From: an uncultured Rhodopila sp.
GTDB lineage: Bacteria > Pseudomonadota > Alphaproteobacteria > Acetobacterales > Acetobacteraceae
Assembly (NCBI RefSeq): GCF_903915725.1
Contig: NZ_CAIWTY010000089.1
Location: 1 to 40,760 of the forward strand
DNA length: 40,760 nt
Direction of reading: 5' to 3'
Position numbers and translations under genes: made by a program. The notes under the pieces are model-generated. The model had not been told where the DNA came from and did not search any database. It saw only the letters and a program-made list of their open reading frames with translations. Shown piece by piece: positions 24,569 through 33,993 of this stretch (positions within the stretch are counted from its first letter, which is position 1; each line of letters opens with the position of its first letter).

Positions 24569-25198
24569 ATGCCGATCGGCAGACGAGGGATAGTGGCGGG
24601 ATGCGTGCTGGTTCCTGGTGTTCTGCTGCTGGCGGCGGTCCCGGTCAGGGCCGAGGACGCAGACCTGGGCCGCGCCGCGCAGTTCATTCGCGACTCGGGC
24701 AACCGCCTGGCCGCGTTGGCGCGGGGGAATCCGGCGCCCGAGGAGAAGCAGCGGCGCCTGCTGGCGTTCCTGGAGGATGTGGTCGATGTCGACGGCGTCG
24801 CCCGATTCTGCCTCGGGCGTTTCTGGCGCGCCGCGACACCGGGGCAGCAGGCTGACTACCTGCGCCTGTTCCGCCTGGTGCTGGTCAACAGCGTCAGCCC
24901 GCGGATCAAGGACTATCCCGAAGGCGGGATGCAGGTGACCATCGACCCGCCCGCCCGCAACGGCGCGGTCATCGAAGTCCCGACGGTGGTTGCGCGCACC
25001 ACCGACAGCGAGGCGCCTTTACGCGTCATCTGGGTGGTCGGGACCGACACCGGACGCCTGCGTATCGTCGATATCGTTGCCGAGGGCATGAGCCTGCGGC
25101 TGACGCAGCGCAGCGACTACAGCGCATTCCTGGGCCGCAACGATGGCAACGTCGACACGCTGCTGCATGCGCTGCGGCAGCAGACCGGCGGGGGCTGA
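24569..25198 (+). CDS. MlaC-like (Ttg2D) periplasmic phospholipid-binding protein
   Basis: A 209-residue protein with a signal peptide (cleaved near VRA, residue 28) and an MlaC/toluene-tolerance domain: VDVDGVARFCLGRFWRAATP, FRLVLVNSVSPRIKDY, and the C-terminal IVDIVAEGMSLRLTQRSDYSAFL, a close match to the family end. MlaC proteins shuttle phospholipids across the periplasm. No other Mla gene is present, so it may have a specialised partner; paralogues near aryl polyene clusters could carry the product, but that is inference. The start is the ATG at 24569, with ggagg about 5 bases upstream. The stop is 26 bases from the convergent methyltransferase. Confidence 0.91.
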   Translation: MPIGRRGIVAGCVLVPGVLLLAAVPVRAEDADLGRAAQFIRDSGNRLAALARGNPAPEEKQRRLLAFLEDVVDVDGVARFCLGRFWRAATPGQQADYLRLFRLVLVNSVSPRIKDYPEGGMQVTIDPPARNGAVIEVPTVVARTTDSEAPLRVIWVVGTDTGRLRIVDIVAEGMSLRLTQRSDYSAFLGRNDGNVDTLLHALRQQTGGG

Positions 25199-25224
25199 GG
25201 CGGCGGTTGAGGCGGCGGTTTGCC

Positions 25225-25911
25225 TCACCGCCGAGCGACGAGCAGCCTGTTGGCGAACGGGGTGCCGCGCCAGCACGGGGACTCGGTTACGGCGAACCCG
25301 GCGGCCGACATGGTCGCGGCCAGGTCGCCCATGGGCCTGGGGTTCACGCGCGCGCCGGCGTGCGGCCAGACGCGGCGTCCCAGCACTTCCAGGCTCCGGG
25401 TGATCGCGCTTCGTAGGCCCGCTGCGGTATCCGGCGTGCGCACCACCACCCGGGACCGGGCCGATCGGCAGGCTGATAAAAGCAGGGCGTCCTGCGCGGC
25501 GGTGTCGAGCTGGTAAAGGATGTCGATCAGGAACACCGTGTCGGCCGCGGGCAGGTCCGCTGCGTGGGCGAGGTCGCGCCGCTCGGCCCGGAACGGCAGC
25601 CCGTGCGCCGCATCGCGTGCCTGATCGAGATGCGCGGCGTTCCAGTCGAGCGCGAGAACGGTTTCCGCCGCCCCGGCCTCCAGCAGCAGAACCCCGAGTT
25701 GGCCGCGCCCGCAGCCGGCGTCGAGCACGTGGCCGAACCCGTCACCGGCCAGGGCAAATACGTCCGCATAGACGGGATCATGACGCAGCTTGCCGGTGAG
25801 GTAGAAGCGGTCGAAGCGGGGACAATCGCGGTAACGCTGCGCGGCACGGGACCGCGCCTGCGCGAACGCCGCGGCTGCGCCGCCCGATTGAAAGCTCATT
25901 GTCGGGGCCAT
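25225..25911 (-). CDS. Class I SAM-dependent methyltransferase
   Basis: A 228-residue methyltransferase with the SAM-binding motif VLDAGCGRGQLG at 62-73, LDWNAAHLDQA, and a DTVFLIDILYQLD block. The N-terminal CPRFDRFYLTGKLRHDPVY is reminiscent of the small methyltransferases often found in aryl polyene clusters, so it could methylate the aryl head, but this is inference from pattern memory. The ATG at 25911 is 24 bases from the divergent DUF218 gene; a second ATG at 25899 is also possible. Confidence 0.85.
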   Translation of the reverse strand: MAPTMSFQSGGAAAAFAQARSRAAQRYRDCPRFDRFYLTGKLRHDPVYADVFALAGDGFGHVLDAGCGRGQLGVLLLEAGAAETVLALDWNAAHLDQARDAAHGLPFRAERRDLAHAADLPAADTVFLIDILYQLDTAAQDALLLSACRSARSRVVVRTPDTAAGLRSAITRSLEVLGRRVWPHAGARVNPRPMGDLAATMSAAGFAVTESPCWRGTPFANRLLVARR

Positions 25912-25935
25912 GGCGCAACGTTATCGTGAAACGCA

Positions 25936-26640
25936 ATGATAGCGAAGCAGGGGATCTACGAAAACCGGCGCGGCGAGCTTGGTCCGTTCGTTGGCGCTGA
26001 CGGGTTCGCCATGCTGGCGTTGTCCTGCCTTGTCATGGTCGGGACCGGCGGCCTGACGCTTCTGTTTGCGGTCGTTCATGTCATGCGCACGGGATGGCGC
26101 GCGCCGGCGGACGTTGCCGGTGCGACGCGGATTCTGGTGCCGGGCTATCGCCTGCCGCCGGACGGGCGGCCGAACCGGGTTTACCAGCAGCGGCTGGACC
26201 GGGCGCGGGCGCTGGCGCGGGCTTCGCCGCATGCCGATGTGTTCCTGCTCGGCGGGCGCGCCCGTCCGGGTGTTGCCTCCGAGGCCGAGGCGGGCGCGGC
26301 CTGGCTGCAGGCGCGCGGCTTGGCCGCGGCTCGTCTGCGCTGCGAAGATCGCTCCCGCCACACGTTGGAGAATCTCAGGCTTTACCGTGACGCCTACCCG
26401 CCCGGTCCCAACGAACCGGCGGTGCTGGTGACAAGCCGGTTTCATTTGGCCCGCGCCGCGCTGATGGCAGCCGGGTTAGGGCTGCACTGCCGGCCCTGCG
26501 CGGCCGAGGCGAAACCCGCCGCCATACTGCCGCGGCTTGATCGCGTGGTGGCGGAGGCATTCCTCGTGCACTGGTATGTCGTGGGCTGCCGATTCTCGCA
26601 TTGGATCGGCAATGCGCACATGCTGGCCCGCATCCGCTGA
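25936..26640 (+). CDS. DUF218/YdcF family membrane-anchored protein
   Basis: A 234-residue protein with a single N-terminal membrane segment (about 25-47) and a DUF218 domain (about 60-215). Family blocks are ILVPGYRLPPDG, RASPHADVFLLGGRARP, SEAEAGAAWL and TSRFHLARAALMA. DUF218 proteins such as YdcF, SanA and ElyC are linked to envelope polysaccharide or SAM-related functions; the precise activity is unclear. It is transcribed away from the methyltransferase at 25225-25911. The 129 bases after its stop hold no intact gene. Confidence 0.86.
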   Translation: MIAKQGIYENRRGELGPFVGADGFAMLALSCLVMVGTGGLTLLFAVVHVMRTGWRAPADVAGATRILVPGYRLPPDGRPNRVYQQRLDRARALARASPHADVFLLGGRARPGVASEAEAGAAWLQARGLAAARLRCEDRSRHTLENLRLYRDAYPPGPNEPAVLVTSRFHLARAALMAAGLGLHCRPCAAEAKPAAILPRLDRVVAEAFLVHWYVVGCRFSHWIGNAHMLARIR

Positions 26641-26769
26641 AAGGAAGGCGGTTCGGTGTGGTTCCGCTGGCCGTGTGCGTGCTTGCGTCGGAACCCTGCC
26701 CGGGGACGCCGGGCGAGGCGAAGCAGCGGGCCTGTATCTGGACGACCATAGCAATTTGTGAGGTGAACC

Positions 26770-27075
26770 ATGTTTGCGACGAAGCGCCAGCCGGCGCGCA
26801 TCGGCAAGATATTGATCGAAGAGTTCGTGGCGCCGCTGGGCCCGACGCAAGGCGCGCTGACTGAGGCGATGGGCGTGCAGCGCCAGCACGTCAACGAACT
26901 ATGCAACGAGCGCCGCGCCGTGACCGCGCCGACGGCGCTTATCCCGGGCCGCGTGTTCGGCAACAGCCCGGGCTTCCGGCTGAACGTGCAGCGGCGCAGC
27001 GATCTGTGGGAGGCAATGCATTTGCCGCGGGCGCGTGAACGCGTCGAGCGGGCGCACCCGCTGACCGCTGCTTGA
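26770..27075 (+). CDS. higA: HigA-family antitoxin without an intact toxin neighbour
   Basis: A 101-residue helix-turn-helix protein of the HigA antitoxin family: GKILIEEFVAPLG, LTEAMGVQRQHVNELCNERRAVT (HTH), VFGNSPGFRLNVQRRSDLWEA. In intact systems the HigB RNase gene lies directly upstream; here the 129 bases before the ATG contain no toxin ORF. Two positions that are normally conserved differ: the ALRLAR-type helix reads ALIPGR, and the usual Trp in the FWLNLQ block is Arg. It could be a solitary regulator or a decaying remnant. Confidence 0.8.
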   Translation: MFATKRQPARIGKILIEEFVAPLGPTQGALTEAMGVQRQHVNELCNERRAVTAPTALIPGRVFGNSPGFRLNVQRRSDLWEAMHLPRARERVERAHPLTAA

Positions 27076-27154
27076 GGACTTGACCGTCGCCGGGAGCGCA
27101 CGCATCGCCACGGCGAGCGACGAATATGAGGACCTTGCGGTCACACTCTGTCGC

Positions 27155-27244
27155 TGGCGGAGAGACAGGGATTCGAACCCTGGGTACGCTTTCACGCACA
27201 CACGCTTTCCAAGCGTGCGCCTTAAGCCGCTCGGCCATCTCTCC
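27155..27244 (-). tRNA. tRNA-Ser (anticodon GGA)
   Basis: Read on the minus strand, the sequence has a 7-bp acceptor stem (GGAGAGA against TCTCTCC), a D-arm with GCCGAGCGGC, the anticodon loop CTTGGAAAG giving anticodon GGA, a long variable arm typical of serine tRNAs, and the T-arm GGTTCGAATCC. The discriminator base is G and the CCA end (27155-27157) is encoded. It decodes UCC/UCU. Confidence 0.96.
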
Positions 27245-27387
27245 CGCGGCAGGGGCCGCTCAATACCAGACCGCACGCCGGGCGCAAACCCTATTCGCAC
27301 GACCGATTGCGGCAGCAGCCGACACACCCTTGCGCCATACACACGTTGCATGGTTGCATTGCACCGGACACCTGATTCGGAGCGCGA

Positions 27388-28302
<915 letters not shown>

Positions 28303-28340
28303 TCCTCCACTTTCCCAGCGGCGGACCACGGCCCGCGGTC

Positions 28341-28453
28341 GTTCCTTCCCCGTCATGGCCCGGCGTGTCCGGGCCATCTTTAGCCGCACGTGCCGCGACA
28401 GGTGGCCCGGATGATCCCCCGGACAAGCCGGGGGAGGGCCATGACGGCCCGGG
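28341..28453. repeat. Family B repeat core between livH and livM
   Basis: A palindromic segment with ccttccccgtcatggcccgg and its counterpart ccgg...gggccatgacgg facing each other around a loop (ccgcacgtgccgcgacagg). It matches the inner part of the complete family B element at 39434-39609, in the opposite orientation, without the outer arms. It ends 4 bases before the livM start. Confidence 0.75.
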
Positions 28454-28456
28454 CAA

Positions 28457-29782
28457 ATGACCGCGCTCCGCGACGCCTTCCTCTCCGCCGCCGTCGCACT
28501 CGGCCTGTTCGGCCCGATGGTGGGGCTGGTCACCGTCAGCAGCGACCACGGCCTGTTCCTCCGCGCCCGCCCTATCGCGGTTGCCGTCATCGTCGGCCTG
28601 GTGTTCTTCGGCCGCCTCGGCATGCTGACCTGGAGGGGCCGCAACCGCGCCGAAGCCACCCGGGCGAACCGTGCCTTCGCCGAGCGCATTACCCGCGCCG
28701 GTAAATACGTCACGCCCGTGCTGCTGCTCGCCGCCCTGGCACTGCCGTTCAGCGGCTCGCGCTACTACGTCGATCTCGGCACGCTCGTGCTGACCTACAT
28801 CATGCTCGGCTGGGGCCTGAACATCGTCGTCGGGCTGGCCGGGCTGCTCGACCTCGGCTACGTCGCGTTCTATGCCGTGGGGGCGTATTCCTACGCGCTG
28901 CTGGCGACGACCTACGATCTCGGCTTCTGGACCTGCCTGCCGCTGGCGGGCATCCTCGCCGGCTGCGCAGGCGTGACACTCGGCTTCCCGGTGCTGCGGC
29001 TGCGCGGCGACTATCTGGCGATCGTTACACTGGGGTTCGGCGAGATCATCCGCATCGTCCTGAACAACTGGGTGTCGCTGACCAACGGCCCGAACGGCAT
29101 CACCGGCATCCCCCGCCCCACCCTGTTCGGCCTGCGCTTCAGCATGGACGGCGGCGACGGCACCTTTGCCGGGTTCTTCAACCTGGAGCCGGCGACCATC
29201 CAGCGCGTCATCTTCCTGTATTACGTCATTCTCGGCCTCGCTTTGCTGACCAACTGGGTGTCGCTGCGCCTGCGCCGCATGCCGCTCGGCCGCGCCTGGG
29301 AAGCCTTGCGCGAAGACGAGGTCGCCTGCCGCTCGCTCGGAATCAACGTGCGCAACACCAAGCTGACCGCGTTCGGCATCGGCGCCATGTTCGGCGGCTT
29401 CGCCGGCGCGTTCTTCGCCACCCGGCAGGCCTTCATCAGCCCGGAAAGCTTCACCTTCATCGAGTCCGCCACCGTGCTGGCGATCGTCGTGCTCGGCGGC
29501 CTCGGCAGCCAGCTCGGAGTTGCCCTCGCCGCCATCGTCATGGTCGGTGGCCTGGAAGCACTGCGCGATTTCCTCAGCTTCCTCGGAGACCAGATGGGCA
29601 GCGAACTGTTCTCCGGCATCGCCAGCGAATTGCCGCTGTATCGCATGCTGATCTTTGGTCTCGCGCTGGTGGTGATGATGGTGCTGCGCCCGCGCGGCCT
29701 GGTATCCGGGCGAACCCCCGGCGTGTCGATGACCGCGCCGAAGGAAATCGATGCCGAACTCGTGGCGCAGGGGCGCAGCTAG
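28457..29782 (+). CDS. livM: Branched-chain amino acid ABC transporter permease LivM
   Basis: A 441-residue permease, longer than LivH through an N-terminal extension of about 95 residues with two extra hydrophobic segments. Core family blocks include [33 protein letters not shown] in the first half, [41 protein letters not shown] and the [19 protein letters not shown] block. It pairs with LivH. It starts 4 bases after the repeat that fills the livH-livM gap; three bases separate its stop from livG. Confidence 0.95.
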   Translation: MTALRDAFLSAAVALGLFGPMVGLVTVSSDHGLFLRARPIAVAVIVGLVFFGRLGMLTWRGRNRAEATRANRAFAERITRAGKYVTPVLLLAALALPFSGSRYYVDLGTLVLTYIMLGWGLNIVVGLAGLLDLGYVAFYAVGAYSYALLATTYDLGFWTCLPLAGILAGCAGVTLGFPVLRLRGDYLAIVTLGFGEIIRIVLNNWVSLTNGPNGITGIPRPTLFGLRFSMDGGDGTFAGFFNLEPATIQRVIFLYYVILGLALLTNWVSLRLRRMPLGRAWEALREDEVACRSLGINVRNTKLTAFGIGAMFGGFAGAFFATRQAFISPESFTFIESATVLAIVVLGGLGSQLGVALAAIVMVGGLEALRDFLSFLGDQMGSELFSGIASELPLYRMLIFGLALVVMMVLRPRGLVSGRTPGVSMTAPKEIDAELVAQGRS

Positions 29783-29785
29783 GCG

Positions 29786-30586
29786 ATGCTGTCGGTAACC
29801 GGCCTGACCATGCGTTTCGGCGGCCTGAAGGCGGTCGATGACCTGTCGTTCGTGGCCAAGGTCAACGACATCACCGCCGTCATCGGCCCGAACGGTGCCG
29901 GCAAGACCACGGTATTCAACTGCATTACCGGGTTCTACAGCCCGACCTCCGGCTCGATCGTGCTGACCCATCCGGACGGGCGGTCCTACCCGCTGCACAA
30001 GATGCCTGGCCACCGCATCGCCGCCCGGGCGAAGGTGGCGCGAACGTTTCAGAACATTCGTTTGTTCGCCGGCATGACGGTGCTGGAGAACCTGCTGGTG
30101 GCGCAGCACAACACGCTGATGGCGGCCACAGGTTTCGGCGTGCTGGCGGTGCTGGGCCTCGGCCGCTACCACGCCGCCGAGGCGGCGGGGATCGAGAAAG
30201 CCCGCTTCTGGCTGGATGCCATCAACCTGACCGCCCGCGCAGACGATCCGGCCGGCGCTCTGCCCTATGGCGCGCAACGCCGGCTGGAGATCGCCCGCGC
30301 CATGTGCATCGACCCGGTGCTGCTGTGCCTCGACGAACCGGCGGCCGGGCTGAACCCGCGCGAGTCGGAGGAACTGAACCAGTTGCTGCTGCGCATCCGC
30401 GACCTCGGCTGCTCGCTGCTGCTGATCGAGCACGATATGGGCGTGGTGATGCGGATCTCCGACCACATCGTGGTGCTGGACCACGGCAAGAAGATCAGCG
30501 ACGGCACCCCCGCCGAAATCCGCGCCGATCCGGCGGTGATCGCGGCGTATCTGGGTGAGGGCGAGGAAGACGAGGTGCCGGCATGA
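29786..30586 (+). CDS. livG: Branched-chain amino acid ABC transporter ATPase LivG
   Basis: A 266-residue ABC ATPase. Walker A is GPNGAGKTT at residues 34-42, the signature segment is LPYGAQRRLEIARAM (a LivG-type variant of LSYGQ), and Walker B LLCLDEPAAGLNP follows; the LIEHDMGVVM H-loop block is intact. It drives transport together with LivF on the cytoplasmic face of LivHM. It overlaps livF by the ATGA at 30583-30586. Confidence 0.96.
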   Translation: MLSVTGLTMRFGGLKAVDDLSFVAKVNDITAVIGPNGAGKTTVFNCITGFYSPTSGSIVLTHPDGRSYPLHKMPGHRIAARAKVARTFQNIRLFAGMTVLENLLVAQHNTLMAATGFGVLAVLGLGRYHAAEAAGIEKARFWLDAINLTARADDPAGALPYGAQRRLEIARAMCIDPVLLCLDEPAAGLNPRESEELNQLLLRIRDLGCSLLLIEHDMGVVMRISDHIVVLDHGKKISDGTPAEIRADPAVIAAYLGEGEEDEVPA

Positions 30587-31308
30587 CCGCCCTGCTGTCG
30601 CTGTCCGGCGTCACCGCCTTCTATGGCGCGATCCAGGCGCTGCGCGGCATCGACCTGACGGTGGAGCAAGGCGAGATCGTCACTCTGATCGGCGCGAATG
30701 GGGCGGGCAAATCCACCCTGATGATGACGATCTGCGGCAACCCGCGCGCCCGCTCCGGCCAGATCCTGCATCAAGGCCAGGATATCACGCAGTGGCCGAC
30801 ATACGAGATCATGCGGCGCGGCATCGCCCAGGCGCCGGAGGGACGCCGTATCTTCGGCCGCATGACGGTGCGCGAGAACCTGCTGATGGGCGCCGAAGTC
30901 GCCGGACGGACCGATATCGATGTGCTGCTGCAGCAGGTGTTCGCATTGTTCCCGCGGCTGCAGGAGCGGCTGAGCCAGCGCGGTGGCACGCTGTCCGGCG
31001 GCGAGCAGCAGATGCTCGCCATCGGCCGGGCGCTGATGTCGCGGCCGACCTTGCTGCTGCTGGACGAGCCCTCGCTGGGTCTGGCGCCGCTGGTGGTGCG
31101 GCAGATTTTCGGCGCGATCCGGGAGCTGAACCGGACGACCGGGTTGACTGTACTGCTGGTGGAACAGAACGCCTACCAGGCGCTGCGGCTGGCCAACCGC
31201 GGGTATGTGCTGGTGAACGGGTCGATCACCATGGCCGGGACGGGCGCGGACCTGCTGGCGCGGCCGGAGATCCGGGCGGCGTATCTCGAAGGCGGCGGGC
31301 ACGCGTAG
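30583..31308 (+). CDS. livF: Branched-chain amino acid ABC transporter ATPase LivF
   Basis: A 241-residue ABC ATPase. Walker A GANGAGKST lies at 37-45, the signature is LSGGEQQMLAIGRAL, and Walker B is LLLLDEPSLGLAP; the typical LivF block GRRIFGRMTVRENLLMGA is present. It is the last gene of the livHMGF run. The toxin-antitoxin promoter begins 15 bases after its stop. With no LivK in the window, the substrate specificity (branched-chain amino acids, urea, or other amides) is not fixed. Confidence 0.96.
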   Translation: MTALLSLSGVTAFYGAIQALRGIDLTVEQGEIVTLIGANGAGKSTLMMTICGNPRARSGQILHQGQDITQWPTYEIMRRGIAQAPEGRRIFGRMTVRENLLMGAEVAGRTDIDVLLQQVFALFPRLQERLSQRGGTLSGGEQQMLAIGRALMSRPTLLLLDEPSLGLAPLVVRQIFGAIRELNRTTGLTVLLVEQNAYQALRLANRGYVLVNGSITMAGTGADLLARPEIRAAYLEGGGHA

Positions 31309-31322
31309 GGTTATGATAGGGC

Positions 31323-31352
31323 TTGACTGCCATATGGCGTATACGCCATACT
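31323..31352 (+). promoter_or_regulatory. Probable promoter and autoregulatory operator of the tumE-tumA pair
   Basis: A perfect 18-bp palindrome, tatggcgtatacgccata (31333-31350), lies between a -35-like ttgact (31323-31328) and a -10-like catact (31347-31352), spacer 18 bases. An operator placed between the promoter boxes is the usual way an antitoxin represses its own operon. Transcription would start close to the GTG at 31359, giving a leaderless or nearly leaderless mRNA. Promoter boxes are judged by eye. Confidence 0.55.
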
Positions 31353-31358
31353 ATTGAC

Positions 31359-31649
31359 GTGAAGGCCCGGCTCGTCCTCGACGAAAAGATCGTGTTTGAG
31401 GACGGATCGATCCTTCAGATTCGCATTTGGTCGGTGGCCCGACCGGTACCTCCAACGCTCCACGGTTACAAGTACAGTTTATTCTTCGGCCGCCCCGGCG
31501 TGTGTCTGGTCGGCTTCGACAATGAACGCGGCAAAGGCGACCACAAGCACGTGCTCGACGAAGAAACAGCCTATACTTTCGTGTCGATCGAACAGCTTCT
31601 GCGAGACTTCAGGGCGGCGGTCGAGACGGTGAAAGGAACCAGCCTATGA
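31359..31649 (+). CDS. tumE: TumE-family toxin (formerly DUF6516)
   Basis: A 96-residue protein whose sequence follows the TumE/DUF6516 toxin pattern: ARLVLDEKIVFEDGSILQIRIW, PVPPTLHGYKYSLFFG, GFDNERGKGDHKH, SIEQLLRDF. Some family members are toxins paired with a winged-helix antitoxin; the target is not established here. The GTG at 31359 is preferred, because the alternative TTG at 31323 would lie inside the promoter and operator. It overlaps the antitoxin start by ATGA (31646-31649). Confidence 0.83.
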   Translation: MKARLVLDEKIVFEDGSILQIRIWSVARPVPPTLHGYKYSLFFGRPGVCLVGFDNERGKGDHKHVLDEETAYTFVSIEQLLRDFRAAVETVKGTSL

Positions 31650-31987
31650 CCACCCTCCAGATTCATGTTGGCGGCAGTTTCGCGGATACAGAACGCAGGG
31701 TGCTCGATACGATTGCGCGCCATGAGGCCGGCGACGATGTTATAGAAAACCACCTGACCTTCGAAAACTGGCAAACCTTTGCGCGGGTCATGACCGCGAA
31801 CCGGCTGGAGCTGTTGCGCCACGTTCATCGAACGCCACCGCGAAGCGTTCTTGCCCTGGCTCGCTCGCTTGGCCGCGATTACAAGCGGGTCCACGAAGAC
31901 GTGGAAGCGTTGGTCGCCACCGGCCTGATGGAGCGGGACGACACCGGTCTGCACGCGGATTACAATTCGATCCAGATCGCGATGTGA
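31646..31987 (+). CDS. tumA: TumA-type winged-helix antitoxin (HVO_A0114/MarR-like)
   Basis: A 113-residue DNA-binding protein. An N-terminal arm (LQIHVGGSFADTERRVLDTI) precedes LTFENWQTFARVMTANRLELLRHVH and a winged HTH (PRSVLALARSLGRDYKRVHEDVEALVATGLMER). This is the layout of the antitoxins that pair with TumE. It likely neutralises the toxin and represses the operon through the palindrome at 31333-31350. It is convergent with the PIN toxin gene, with 75 bases between. Confidence 0.84.
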   Translation: MTTLQIHVGGSFADTERRVLDTIARHEAGDDVIENHLTFENWQTFARVMTANRLELLRHVHRTPPRSVLALARSLGRDYKRVHEDVEALVATGLMERDDTGLHADYNSIQIAM

Positions 31988-32062
31988 TCGCCAATCGGCG
32001 CCCGGGTTGACCGACTCACGGTGCTGGTGCCGGAGCACTTTGGGATCCACTGGTTCGACCGT

Positions 32063-32446
32063 TTAAAGCGCGCTCTCCAGGTCGGTCCTGGAGAAATCCT
32101 TCCCGATGAACAGCAGCGGGCAGCCGTGTTCCTTGGCAACCTCGTAAGCAAAGCAGTCGCCAAGATTCAAACCGGCCGGGTGCACACCCTTGCCCCACCG
32201 GTCATAAGCATCCGCCATCCGCCGCGCCGAGGCCGCAGTAACTGTGATAACACTAAGGCCGAGCCCTTCGATCAGCTCCGCCATCCGTGGGCCGGCCTTC
32301 CGTCGCGCTGCAACGATCATCGCTTCCGCGAGGGTTCCGGCGGAAATCACTACCTGCGATTCGCCGTCCAAAACACTCATGCAGGCGCGCCCCTCCGGCT
32401 CGCCAAATACGATCGCCATTAAAGCTGACGTGTCGATAGCGATCAC
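32063..32446 (-). CDS. VapC-like PIN-domain toxin
   Basis: A 127-residue PIN ribonuclease. The acidic catalytic residues are present in their expected places: Asp5 (IDTSAL), Glu41 (GTLAEAMIV), Asp97 (NLGDCFAYEVAKE) and Asp117 (FIGKDF). Such toxins cleave RNA, often tRNA, when freed from their antitoxin. The GTG start at 32446 overlaps the Phd-like antitoxin stop as GTGA, so the two are translationally coupled. RNA target unknown. Confidence 0.92.
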   Translation of the reverse strand: MIAIDTSALMAIVFGEPEGRACMSVLDGESQVVISAGTLAEAMIVAARRKAGPRMAELIEGLGLSVITVTAASARRMADAYDRWGKGVHPAGLNLGDCFAYEVAKEHGCPLLFIGKDFSRTDLESAL

Positions 32447-32700
32447 GCAGGCAAACCATCCTCATCGTAAAGGAAGTCCTGGCTTCTTGCGGCGTCGGGC
32501 CCTGGTGTCGGATTCGCAGCGCCGGCCGCCCACACCCTTTCCATCACAGCGCGCCGACCCTTGGCATCAAGGACGGGCCTGATCGGGACGAGGCGCACCG
32601 CGTCCTGACCGTGGCGGGTCAGGATGACCTCGTCCCCCGCCTCGGCTCGCCGCACCAGATCTGTGAGCTGGGCTTTCGCATCAGTCACGGAAACATGCAT
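32443..32700 (-). CDS. Phd/prevent-host-death family antitoxin
   Basis: An 85-residue antitoxin. The N-terminal MHVSVTDAKAQLTDLVRRA (residues 1-19) and GDEVILTRHGQDAVRLVPI are the Phd/YefM DNA-binding fold; the C-terminal tail (residues about 55-85) should bind the PIN toxin. The ATG at 32700 is chosen because the family starts there; the frame is open for 11 more codons. An imperfectly placed inverted repeat, gatccacc (32727-32734) with ggtggatc (32769-32776), lies upstream and may be its operator. Confidence 0.9.
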   Translation of the reverse strand: MHVSVTDAKAQLTDLVRRAEAGDEVILTRHGQDAVRLVPIRPVLDAKGRRAVMERVWAAGAANPTPGPDAARSQDFLYDEDGLPA

Positions 32701-32793
32701 CTGGTCGGCTCTTCCAGGGAGAGGTTGATCCACCCTGACAAATTAGACCACGCAAAGGTCCATTTCAAGGTGGATCGCTCGCGCCGGACCCCG

Positions 32794-33993
32794 TCAGGCA
32801 ACCTGCGGCAACACCTGCCCGGCAACCCCAATATTCCGCGCCACCACTGCCGCGGTCCTGGACTCCGCCCCGACGCAGAACTGGATCACCATCACACCCA
32901 GCGCCGCCGGCAGCACCGCCAAGGTCGGAGGCGCGCCGCTGACCACCACCGCCGCCGAGGCGAGGCAGCCAAGGATGGCGCCGGCATCCCAGCCCGCTTC
33001 GGTCGACAAATGGAACTGATAGGCCGAGCCGGACCGCTTGGCGCGATCGTAAACCACGCTCATGAGCACCGGGACATACAACCCGCCGACGGCCGCACCC
33101 AACGCATTGGCGGCGAACGCCACCCATGGCGCCCAACCCGACGCAACCCGCATCACCACGCCAAGCAGCAGCCCGACGGTCACGGCTCGCGACAGGATCT
33201 CACGATGGCCGCGGTCGATCGCCACCCCGCAGGCGAGGCCGGCCAACGCTCCGGCCATTGCCGCCGCGCTGCTCGCCCAGCCAAGCGTGTCATAGGACGA
33301 ACCGAGCGTGGTGAACAGGATCAGCGACCACGCAATCCCGGTCCCCGCGCACATCCATCCATCCGCCGCGAACGCGCATAGGCCCACCGGATCGGCGCCG
33401 ACAACCGACTGCAGCATCGACGGAACGCGCCCGAGGTTGATCTCACCGAACCACAGCAGCGGTATGGTCGAGAGCAGGCACAGCATGGTGGCGATGCCGA
33501 ACTCGGCGCCCGGCCCCAGGCGTGTCAGCAGCGTGCCGCCGGCGACAGGCCCGACGACGGAGATGGCGGTGGTGGCCATCTGGCGGAACGCGATCTGCCG
33601 GCCGCGCCTGCCGCCGCCGCCGCACATGGCGTTGGCGGCATGGAATATCGGCCAGTAGATGCATTCGCCGGCAGAAACGACCAGAATCCAGACGCATAGC
33701 CAGAGCGGTTCGTCCGCCCGCACCAGCGGCACGAACTGGAAGGCGACCACAAACGTGCCCAGCAGCAGCGCCTTGTACATCCCAAGATAGCGGACGACCG
33801 GCAGCATGATGGCGCGCAGCCCGAAGCGAATGCCAAGCAGGGCCGCATACATCGTGATTGTTGTTGCTATGCTGAAACCGAGATGCAGCAGATAGGCGCC
33901 GACGAAACCACTGGCCAGAGACATGGCGAGCGACCACAGGACGCAGTGAAGGGTGAGCAGGCGGAACTGCCGCCCCTCGCGATCGAATGTCAT
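32794..33993 (-). CDS. MFS transporter
   Basis: A 399-residue integral membrane protein with about twelve hydrophobic segments. It shows the general MFS layout: LTLHCVLWSLAMSLASGFVGAYL in helix 1, an Arg-rich loop after helix 2-3 (GIRFGLRAIMLP), a cytoplasmic loop around residues 118-130 rich in Gly/Arg (CGGGGRRGRQIAFRQ), and a second half beginning near 200. Substrate is not apparent. The start is ATG 33993, with AAGGA about 9 bases upstream. The promoter should lie in the unusually A/T-rich region beyond. Confidence 0.9.
   Translation of the reverse strand: MTFDREGRQFRLLTLHCVLWSLAMSLASGFVGAYLLHLGFSIATTITMYAALLGIRFGLRAIMLPVVRYLGMYKALLLGTFVVAFQFVPLVRADEPLWLCVWILVVSAGECIYWPIFHAANAMCGGGGRRGRQIAFRQMATTAISVVGPVAGGTLLTRLGPGAEFGIATMLCLLSTIPLLWFGEINLGRVPSMLQSVVGADPVGLCAFAADGWMCAGTGIAWSLILFTTLGSSYDTLGWASSAAAMAGALAGLACGVAIDRGHREILSRAVTVGLLLGVVMRVASGWAPWVAFAANALGAAVGGLYVPVLMSVVYDRAKRSGSAYQFHLSTEAGWDAGAILGCLASAAVVVSGAPPTLAVLPAALGVMVIQFCVGAESRTAAVVARNIGVAGQVLPQVA

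Noticed and set aside
26601..26761. HigB toxin upstream of higA
   Set aside because: Only short similarities (HPLKG and YLDDH in different frames); part of the stretch is the end of the DUF218 gene. Too weak for a feature.
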